Shown: piece after piece, positions 25,501-64,000 of the stretch
How the letters are laid out: every line of letters begins with the position of its first letter
How positions within the stretch are numbered: the stretch's first letter is position 1
From: Phoebastria nigripes
Taxonomy: Eukaryota; Chordata; Aves; Procellariiformes; Diomedeidae
DNA: 64,000 nucleotides
Assembly (NCBI GenBank): GCA_035582835.1
Contig: JAYKAV010000012.1
Span: forward strand, 1,515,877-1,579,876
Reading direction: 5' to 3'
Translations under genes and position numbers: made by a program
The notes under the pieces: model-generated
The model's input: only the letters and a program-made list of their open reading frames with translations
What the model was told of the DNA's origin: nothing
The model's database searches: none

Positions 25501-28500
25501 AGCTTTCTAAGGGTCTGCCAGTCCTGTGAACCTGTGGTATTGGCAATTCTGCAGAAGGCAGTGGGGCCAGAGGTTGGGCAGGCGGCACTCAGTGCAGAAG
25601 GGAAGAAACAAATAAGCATTTCAGGCAAGGGATCCCAAGTGTTACATTAGCATAAGAAAAATTAAAGCACTGAATTCAGCTTTATTATTTCTTCAGTTCT
25701 TCCAACCTAGACTTCAATAATACTATCAAATATTTATTTAACTTCCCTGTATCTTATTTTTTGGCAATGTGGGTTTTCTTTAAGCCAAATGCATTTAAAA
25801 GCCGAAAATTGAGTTACTTTATTGAACAGCTGAAAAATTTGCCTTTTGTCTTGCGTGATGCTGTGGTGGGTCGTTTCTTATGACACGCACGCAAAACATT
25901 CTTAAATAGAAAAGACTTTTATTATGCTGTTCAGTCGTGTCAGCTCTGTCTAATAGCACAACCGTATTCTTTCCATACTGCTCAACACTGATGCTTTCAG
26001 AGGGTGTTTGAAATTTGATCTTTTTTGTCCTTCCTGTGCTCGGACTGTCCGAGCTGTTCCCTGCCGCCTGCCCCCACTTCCTGACCCGTTTTGAGCAGGA
26101 GCTTTATTCCGGAAAAGCAGGAACACATGAAGAAGCAAACGTGAAAATGAAATCCAAGGGGCGAGCAGTCAAAATAAAATGAAATGTGGCCAGCAGATGA
26201 ATACACTTTGATTTACTGCTGGCGTAAAATGCTACTGACGTACACTGAAAAGACCTGAAGATTTTGAGGAACAATGTCCCAGGGTTCATGTTCGGAGACG
26301 TGTTTTAGTGCCTCGCAGGGAGATTTATCATAGAAACTGTTAAAAGGGAGATAGTGGATGGCTTCCCGAGTTAAGAATACAGCTCTCAAGGCTGGGACAA
26401 AGGCTAAAGCCATGACAGTTTACTTAAAAATGCTTCTGCACCTCTTACGCACATTAGTTTGCTGAATGCCTTTCATATAAAGTACGAATGCTTCACCTCG
26501 TAGCATGTAAAACTTGGGATTTTCAGTACTTGTGGGAGAGAGGGGGGGTTGGCCTTTGGACTTTCCTCTTGGCAAGGTTTGCCTCTAGTCCAGGATTTCT
26601 TTTTGTGCTGCACCAGAGACAGAGATGAGCTAAGACAGTAAAAACACTCACTGAAACCAATAGCTTTCTTGAGATCCTGGGTTAGCTCAAATTAATGTGT
26701 GCAGCTGTGAGCTCTTCTCTTGGATTTTTTTCTTTTCTTTTTCCCTCTCCTCGACATTAAGAGGTTTTTCTTCTGGCTTGTATTTGTTACATCGTGGTGT
26801 TTTGACTTTTTCTAAAGATTCTTGAGCTTGTTCTTAGCTTAATTTAAGTACCTTCTCTTGGTCCAAATTATCCTTTGTGTCCATAAATAAGACCTGTTCC
26901 TTAATGCTTTCAAGATTACCTGGCATATTCACTCTCTGTCCTTAACAGTTTTCTCTGAGGAAACTCGGTGTGTGGTTGAATTCATATATCTGTTGTAGCC
27001 CTGTGTATTGCCCATCCAGGGACATGTTATCCATCGTGGTGCCGCATCTCTGCGACAAGGACGCTGCCAGTTTTCTTGCATTCTTTAACCTGACCCCCTA
27101 GATGTCAAATGGGATATGTTTTAGTTAAATGCATCAGTGTCTTTTTCTTTCTACTTGTGTTGCTGTCCCTTCTGGCTTTGTGTTTTCACAAAGCATCTTC
27201 ACTCAGTGTTGCTTGAACCAGAGATTGAAAAACAAATCTGGTCTTTCCTGCAAATGTTTCCTTTTGGAACTGCCTGTATATCCAGTGTCTAAATATTTCT
27301 CTTTTTTCGAGTAGCAGTTTTCTTTTTGAAGGAGACCAAAGAGGTTACATGCAGAAATAAAACAAACACTGGTGTATTCTGAACTCTTTGGTACCTACGA
27401 TGTTTACTTAAAGGTGCATTTCTCATGTTAGTCTTTTGATAGCTTTTTGGGCGCTCTGCTACCATTGTGGTCTTGAGGGCTTTGGAGGGTGTTTGCTTGT
27501 AGTGTTGTGAGTTGTCTGTGCCTTGGTTCTTAATTTACTCTGAGATATGGCAGTGTGTCCAGAGCCTTGTGAGATAATTTTCCCTGCAGGTGAGGAGCTA
27601 TGTGTTTGCTCTTCCTTGTTAGAATAAAGTTATCTTGCTCAGTTTTCGCTGAAGGACAGCCTTATCCCACAGTAAATTTCGGCGCATCTAAAATGCTGTG
27701 TTTATTATTGTAAAGTTACCAACAATATTGTGTGGAGTCATAGGCTAATTTTTTGTGTGTTCAAAAAGCCATTGCTTTTTAATTGATGTTGCATTAATGA
27801 ATCCTGTTGATTTAGTAGGCATTGATATTCAGTGTCCAGCTCTCAGGTCTATAATTTTTCACTCTCTGAAATCACTGTTGCAGTCTCCTCCCTTTGTTTG
27901 GTTTGATACATCAGCTCTAAAATAACAATTACATTATTTCCTATGTTGTTACAGCTTGAAAAAATGAAGTAGCGATTTCCATTGGTAGAACTATGCATAA
28001 ATGAGTACAATGGCAAGAGGGTGGTTACCCGCATGTCTTGCAGATATGAATTGAGGGTGGTTATTTTAACATAAAAATTAAAATATATTTAGATCATAAA
28101 TCATGCAGACTCTCCATTTAAATGCTGGTTGCAAGGGTGATTTTCCTCTTGTATTCTGCTTTAAAAAGAAAAGCATTGAAAGCCTGTGAAACAGGTAAGA
28201 TGCAACAGCCTGCAGAAGGGAGGTTAGAGATTTCACAGCAGCAGCAACCTCTAATATATTTTGTCATGTAATTAGTTCAGCGTTTGAATCCTGAATGATT
28301 GGGTTGCTTTGCAGTGACATGTGCGGTAGTGACAAGATCTTTGGGCTTGGAATGCAAATGCCCTTCTCGCCTGCGCTTAAATTTTCCCCACTTGTGGCAT
28401 GGCAGAACTGTTGGCAATGTGAGATTTGACTTCAGTTGTCGTCTTCCGCTGGGCTAACTGTGTACAGTTCAGGTTTGTTTTCTTGCTTGTTTTGCTGGAG

Positions 28501-31500
28501 CTATGGAGGGAGTGGGCTCCGCTGGGACAGCAGGTCAAGCATTTAGTGCATCCTGACAAAATATGTAGTTTGAAATGAGTTGCTGTCCTCCCAGCAAAGC
28601 TTGTTCACTGCAAATTGAAAATGAAGGGATGTCTTCTCATCACAAAGACAGTAATTTCAGTAGGATCAGGTTCTTTTTTTCTCCCTCTTTATGGAAATGC
28701 AGGAATGATTAATAATCAACACATTTCTGTAGCTGCTTTTGTTCTATATTCTTTGAACCTCTTAGGCTGTCATCTATTCATTTTAAACCTCAGAAGGAAC
28801 AAGTATAGAAAGAGATGATGTAGTAATCCAGGGCTTCTGAGGAGGTGAAACTTGCCTGTGATTGAATATATGCATTTTGTATTATTCTGTACATCTCCTC
28901 CGTGAAAATATTTCACTTAAACACAAAAGAGGTCTTCATTTTGTCTTTAAATAAATAACCTCTTCATCCTGTGGGGTGTTATCATCCTTGTGAGTGCATT
29001 AAAGCTGTGCAATATTCATAAATATAAAGTCAAGAACTTCTATTTGCAACATTTCCGCCATTGCCAGCTATGTTACTACTTTGTCGTCTTTGCTGCTGTT
29101 TTTTATATTTAAAAAAAAAAATTAAAAAACCACTATCCTTATATTTATTCTCTACTGTGAGCAGGTGCTTTGTCCTTGGGGAAATATCAGGTATCTAAGT
29201 ATAGAAAAGTATGAAGAGAAACTGCTAAATTTCAACAGGGAATTGCTAATTTTCTTTTAATTTTAGTATTGCTGTGCAAAAAGGAGTTTGTTTTTTTGGT
29301 TTGGTTTTTTTTTTTTTTTTTTTTTCAAGTAACGAAGAAACATCTGTGTTGGTGTTAAATATTCAGTGGGTTTTGTAAGTGACTTATTTAAATATCTTCA
29401 TCTTTATAGACTTCCCTCATCTGAAAGTACTCTGAAGTATGATTTTTGAGAGGGAATAATTTTTCTTGATTCTTACCTTTCTCCAGTTGGCATTTTGTAA
29501 AGTCTGGGTCTGTGTTTAAAAAATGAAATAATGACACACCTTTTTGTTGCCAACAAAATATTTGATGTCTAACTGCAGAAAAGTTGGTGAAGACTTTCTA
29601 CTAAATGCTTAAAATAGCCAGGGGAGATTTGGAAAAAATGATGAGTGGTGTATTACACAACCAGCCTGGCTGAAGCTAAAAGTACTTCCAGATCATTTAG
29701 AGACGAGCTAGAGAATGGCAGTTAGAGAAATTGTGTACTGCAACTCAAAACTGATCTGAGCTGATCTCTGAAAGTAGCAAAGATGGGAAGTTTTAATAGT
29801 GACTGGTGTCCAGCTGTCACCCAGGAAAGGCACCACTAAGAGCTTTGGATGTCCACAGTGTCAGTTTAGCAACTTTCTGAGCTGTCTTCATATACCGAGG
29901 GTAGAATTGACATCATAATATCACTTAATGCCCCAAGTGGTGGGGAAACCCTCTGAAGGGAAGACTGGAATTGCATAGGTATGTTTGAGTTTGACTTATG
30001 TATTTCTAGGCAGCTTGTGGTGAAAGAAGGTGACTGTATCTTGGGTGGGCTCTGAAATTCTCCACTCGCTTCTCCAAATCATTCCAGCCTCTCTGAAGTT
30101 AGTGGGTATTTGCAATTTTGGACAAGTCTTTCATTAGATTTTATAATAATCTCGTTAACATACTACCTAAATGCTACTTAAATTCCCACGCAACAGAGTC
30201 CATTTTAAAAAAAGACAGAAAAGAATCAGTCTGGTCAGGTGGTTCATTTTGCTATGAAAGCAAAAATTGTGCGTACCCGATTGAATTGAACCTGACAGGT
30301 AGAACAGGACGGGGTTAGCCAGCAAGCCAGCTGTCATGGGGCAGCACCAAAAGGGAGCTTGCTGATATTATGGTATGTGAAACAGTGATGGGCAGTTTCT
30401 TAAATCAGGTCCTGCATCTGTGAGCCCAGATGCTGTTACCCCTTCAGAGGGACTGACCGTACAATAATTTTCGCTTGTCCAGCAGTAGCTTACCTGCCCC
30501 ATGCAGTGCAGTGCTTGTTCACTACAGGGTGGAGGTAGAAGCACTGCGGAGGCTCAAGGTTGGCTGAAAGTTTCCATTACGGGATGCTTTTCCAGCCTGA
30601 TGTTTTTAAGTTTTGCTGTTTTGGCTGATTTTTTTTTTTTTCTTCTTCTTCCTGCCAGGTACTTTTCCCAGATGTGTTTTTAAAGAAGGGTCTGCGTTCC
30701 TAAAAAGTGATTGGCAAAATACTGTGTTGATGGTTAAGGAAAAAAGCCCAGCCTTTCCTTTGTAAAGTTCTGGTTCCTTATGCTTTGGGAGTGTAAGGTG
30801 CCTTGGATGATGAAGTTGGGAAACCTTGGGAGATGAGGATTGCCTGGGCAAAACATAATCCCTCCTCAAGTATTAGGTGGAGACCTATACATTGCTGTCA
30901 TGGGGGGAAAAGAGAAGGGATGGATTAATCGGTTGTTGGGGGCCAAATAAATTGGGATGGAAGTAGAGAATCTGACTGGTTGGGCTTGGACTGGCAGGAA
31001 AGGTTGGAAGTTTGGAGACTATGACCGGGTGGGAAAGAAGCAAGGTCTAGTACAAGAGAAGGGAATGGAAAAGGAAGAAGAGAAAATTAAAAGCATGGGG
31101 TAGAAAGAATTGCAGTTGGCGTAATGTAGCTGGCAAGTTTCTCTTTTCATTGAACCCCAGAATATTTCAGAACATAGAATTTTCTAGTGTTCCCAGTATC
31201 CTTGAGTTTGATTATTCCTCTCTGATGCTGGTACATGCAGAGGATAATCAAACATTACTGAAAATATTTTTGTGAGCTTCAGGTGGCAGAGACCCATGTG
31301 GGGATCTAAATGTCCAAACAGTGAGAGCATTAATGTATCACATGGTGCAATTATGGTCTTACTCAGTCCAGTTTATTAGATGCAAAGCAATTGCTGACGA
31401 AAGAACAGGATTTAGCTTGGAAACATTGAAATGCACGTTTAATACATGTCCGTATAACCTTCATTCATCATCCTTGTGCATGATGGGGTAGTATACAATT

Positions 31501-34329
31501 ATGCAATCACTTTTTCCTGTAGGACCTTTGTTCGGTGTTCAGGCTTGACAATGTGTTATCATTTCATCAGCAGTTATGTAGTATTTTATTTTTATACTTA
31601 TTCAACGTGCAATTCTGCCATTTTTCACTGTATATCATGAAGATCTGAAAAGAAAATGCATTCCTTCATGGTTAATATTCAACAAACAGTGTATAATAAG
31701 ATGTAATTACTTTGCAGTAATAGCTTTATTTATCACCTTTCCTATGTGGTTAAAGCTGCTTGAATCCATGATCAGAGCAGATAGCTGATTGTTTCAGCTG
31801 CTTTGCCTTCATTTTGGATCTGTTAGAAATAGACCTAACTTCCGTAGTATAGTGTCTGACAAGTAGTTGGTTTATCTTACACAGTCATCACTACTGTGGG
31901 TTGCAGATTGCTGACCGTGATGGTACTCAGCTAGCACATCCTTGCATGTTGATTTTTGTAAACATATAAGCCTATGGAATCTGGAGATCTAAAAGTCTTC
32001 TGTCCATAAAGTTCATGTAGTTTGACCCATGGTGAAATACATTCAGTACTAACCAGCCTCTGGTGGTCATATTAAGGTGAATAAGGCTAAGTTTAACTCC
32101 TCAACCACTTAAGAAATAGATTTCATACACAAATGCTAGAAAAAATAATTTTGGGTGCTTTTCATTGTTTTAGATCTGTAGCTTTGTAACTAGGAGGAAA
32201 ACCTAAGAAAAACATGTTATGGTTTCCCTTCTTGCGTTGGACAAGGTCAAAGACTTGTAGACCTCTCCCCTGTGCTACAGAGAAGAGAGGGGGTTGCTTG
32301 CAGTTAACAATTTAGAAGTTAAGCCTAACTTGACAACTTTCTTGACTGAAAAGGATGGAAAAAAGTACAGTTGCATTGTGACTAAATCTAGCATACAATT
32401 AATTCTTCTGTGCAGTTCCGTGTGTTAATTGCTGTCATTGTGTGAACTGATGGTTTAAGCAAAAATAGAAAATTTTATAACTGGTGTGTTGCTTACAATG
32501 CATAGTCTTAGCTTAAAGTGCCAGCCTGCAGTGGCTTTTTGAATCTATGCTGTGCTGTCAATCTCTGTGAATCATCTTTATGTAAATGAAAAATACGTTG
32601 AAAAGAGCAAACCTGGAAAGTGTGGTTTGCACTTCGTTTTCCACTTTTCTTGTTTGTTCAGAAGCTATAAGCTGGTAGTGTCAAAGTGGAGGTGAGTATT
32701 TCTGGATAGATGCAATCACATCTCCTTCCACATATCCTCAGCTCTTTCTCTCCTTCCCCAGTATGTGTCACTCCATTAAAGATCCCCAGTGCCGAACCCA
32801 GCTCCTACTGTATCTTGCTGGTGTACTGGGCCACCAGCTAAGCAGGCTGCAGGAATTGCTGTGGTGGTTTGGGGCAAGTTGATCAGCCCATTTGGCAGTC
32901 AGTGGCTCACTGTGAGATGAAATGGCAATCTGCCACTGGTGCTTCACCCCGTTAGAAGGGGATTTAGTTTTGAAGACAGACCTTTGCCCTTCTGTGAAAG
33001 GTGTTTGATATTGCCTGGTGTGCTCTAACAGTGCTTTGAGGATGGATTAGGCAGGCAGAGCAACATCAAATAGGTCTTTTCTTTAAGAAAGGCATGAAAA
33101 GAGTGAAGGTGTCCATCTCAAATGGCATGCCGAGGTAAAATTATCCAGGTCTGTCTCTAGCAGGCCTCAGCCCCTTCAGCAACTTTAACCTCTGGCAGAG
33201 CTGAAATGACTCGTCTTCAAAATGTGGGTTTTTTCCCCTTTTTGGTTGACATGCATCCAGTGTGTCTATTAGCAAGGTAGCCCATAAGCAGCTGTGCTTT
33301 TCAGACAGTGAAGATAAAACCCCCAGGTAGGTCTCTCCTCAGCTTGCTGCTTCCCAAATTGCAGTGCTTGCCTGTAAGAATACACCAGGAGCCTTGAGAA
33401 GTACCATGTGAATTAGAAGCCTGAAGTCTTACATCCACGCTATTGCCAAAGAGGCACTGGGAACAGCCTTCTGGCTTTTTTGGCACTTTGGTTAAGCTTC
33501 TAAGCTGCTACTTTAGGCCCTGTCTTTTGAATAGCTTAATTTATTTTTTTTGCGTGTTCAGTTGCTTAGCAACAGAGAAGACGAAAAATAGTAAACGCAG
33601 CTAATTTGGTTTTATTACTGATAAGTTAGCATCTCTTTAATATAAAAATGTATTTTTTAATAAGACTAATGAGCTGTAATTCCTGGCTTTTGCCAGGCAG
33701 AATGTTAAATAAACAGTGTCGATGGACTGGGTAAAGAACCCGACACCCCGCAGGGTTTACTGTTACCTGGAACTATGCTTTGAATGTCTGTGCTTGCGCG
33801 TGCTATTGTTTGGGGATATTTTATGCTGCTGCTTCTTTATTAGGCGAGTTTCTCCAATTCTTTGTGCCTCATTTTCCCTAGCAATAGAAGGGATTTGATT
33901 TAAAAACTGAACAAACAACAACAAAAAAACCAAACCAAAAACCCCCAACCTAACATTAATTGTGTGAAGTAGCATACCTGCTAACGTATGCTACCTAGAA
34001 GAACGAAAAGTTGTAAGTGTAAAATGGATCTGTTTGCCTGGGAAAGCATTGAAACGTGTTACCGTTTTAGTATGGTAGTGTTTTTGACTGGGACAAGTTA
34101 TAAATTTTCTGATCTTGCATCAGATGTTTGGCAGCAACAGTTAATTTTTATCATTCATGGGGCAACATTCCTGTTGCTCAAAAAAGCATTTGTCTGATCA
34201 AGAGCTTTTTGGAATTTGTTTATAAACCTTTCCTTGCTGCTGGAATATTTGGACAATGTTAGCAGCAAAAATCCAGATAATTACGAATGGTTAAAGCAAT
34301 CTCTCTGTTTATTTCATCTGTTTTTATAG
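25501..34329. other. Long ITPR1 intron, 3' part
   Basis: Intronic DNA up to the acceptor at 34328-34329. Simple tracts include T21 at 29305-29325 and an A/C-rich stretch near 33902-33950. A somewhat GC-richer patch at about 26030-26115 contains the palindrome TTCCGGAA and a CACTTCCTG motif, which could bind ETS or STAT-type factors, but nothing else supports a regulatory element. No gene recognised. Confidence 0.65.
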
Positions 34330-63031
<28,702 letters not shown>

Positions 63032-64000
63032 GAAAGTATCTCTTCACTAGTGCTAACAAAGGGGTAGCTCAGCAGTTCCCAGGCTGCAGCCCTCAGGGCT
63101 CCCAAGGAGAGGGGATTGCAGTTGAAAGGGAGGTGGTAACTGGGAAAAGATTGGAAACAGCTGCCACAGTTACCTAGGCTTCATTTTCCTGAAACGCCTT
63201 TGATACAGCTCGAAGTAGTGTCCATTTGGATTAAAAGCCACAGATAAGGGACAGGGGTCCTGCAGCCAGAAAGATATTCATGGGAGGGCTTCACTTGTGT
63301 GGGTGAAAGCCAAGTTGGAGGATTAGCGCATCTAAGCTGAGCGCTGCAGCAAAATCTTAGGTGGAAAAGTTTGTGTAGGCAAGGATTGGGACTTCTACTG
63401 AGATAGTTAGATATTTAGTCATCCTTTTTTTGGATAATGCAGCATTAAACTGCAAATGCATGACAGAACAAAGCAAGCTGTACCTTCCATACCTGCCTTC
63501 CTTCCGGAGCGGCTTATATCCTTTCTTAAATCACAGGACAGCAAGTCAGTGACAGACTCCAAGTACCAAGTATCCTGATACTCCACCCACTATCTGTTGG
63601 AGCACCATGAAGCTGTATATTCTAACTGTCCTTAAGCTGCTCAGAGCTGCAGTTGTTTTCTGTAAACCTGAGATAACTGATTTCTTAAATGAAGGCAGAA
63701 GGGGAGATGTTCACTTACAGAATTAATAACCAGAATCTTTAATGTGAGTGTGCTGACTCAGTTGGAAACAGAATACGGAAAAGATTCAGGGGGCACTGAT
63801 AGGAAAAAAAAATACAACATGAGTTTCTCATGCTCAGAAAAGAGGTGCAGGGGAAAGAGAGGGAAGAGGAGGATTTCAAGCGCTTGACATAATTAGCATT
63901 GCAACCTGGATACTGAGGTAGGGTTTTATTTCATAAATAGTGAGAAAGGTTAGTACCAGGAATGGGCAAGAACTATTTGAGCAATAGGGTGAGGCTGACA
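63032..64000. other. ITPR1 intron after the last visible exon
   Basis: Intronic sequence starting GAAAGTATCT instead of a GT donor. No further ITPR1 exon (expected to start EENTPLDLDD-like) appears before the window ends. No repeat recognised. Confidence 0.7.

Overview
This is vertebrate nuclear DNA, most likely avian. The sequence is AT-rich and non-coding apart from short GT-AG-bounded exons. Its recognisable interspersed repeats are mainly CR1 LINEs with the bird-style 3' end (near-repeats of ATTCTATG, no poly(A) tail), plus relics of ancient amniote SINEs. There is no bacterial or viral gene organisation; nearly all open reading frames listed by a naive six-frame scan are chance ORFs in introns.

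The window holds one recognisable gene, on the + strand: an internal part of ITPR1, the type 1 inositol 1,4,5-trisphosphate receptor (the ER calcium-release channel). Twenty-two consecutive coding exons lie between 34330 and 63031. They total 2968 nt and encode residues 55 to about 1044 of the roughly 2,700-residue protein. The reading frame and exon phases agree from exon to exon, and residue numbering lands on known landmarks: Y167 in the suppressor domain, the IP3-contacting R241/K249/R265-R269/R504/K508/R511/Y567-K569, the CDK1 sites S421 and T799, and the SI splice cassette at 318-332. The start codon, the first two coding exons and everything after residue 1044 (including the SII region and channel pore) lie outside the window.

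Layout: 1-34329 is one long intron upstream of the first visible exon. It contains a 5'-truncated, decayed CR1 reverse-transcriptase copy (about 9016-11020), an older CR1 fragment (about 25190-25500), a MIR-like SINE relic (about 7404-7530) and several homopolymer tracts. 34330-45026 encodes the suppressor domain, the beta-trefoil half of the IP3-binding core and the SI cassette. 45027-53034 encodes the alpha-helical half of the IP3 core and the start of the helical domain; its introns carry a second CR1 tail and a second MIR-like relic. 53035-63031 encodes the following helical (armadillo/RIH-type) domain. The last 1 kb is intron.

The points most worth checking are: (i) the last exon lacks a GT donor (GA instead, explainable by one missing T); (ii) the SI cassette is strongly diverged while its neighbours look almost unchanged from mammals; (iii) no SIII microexon is visible in the 337-bp intron where it should be; (iv) very long A and T tracts sit in introns close to exons, including a 71-A run and a T27-A12 palindrome. 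I found no novel multi-gene system and do not claim one.
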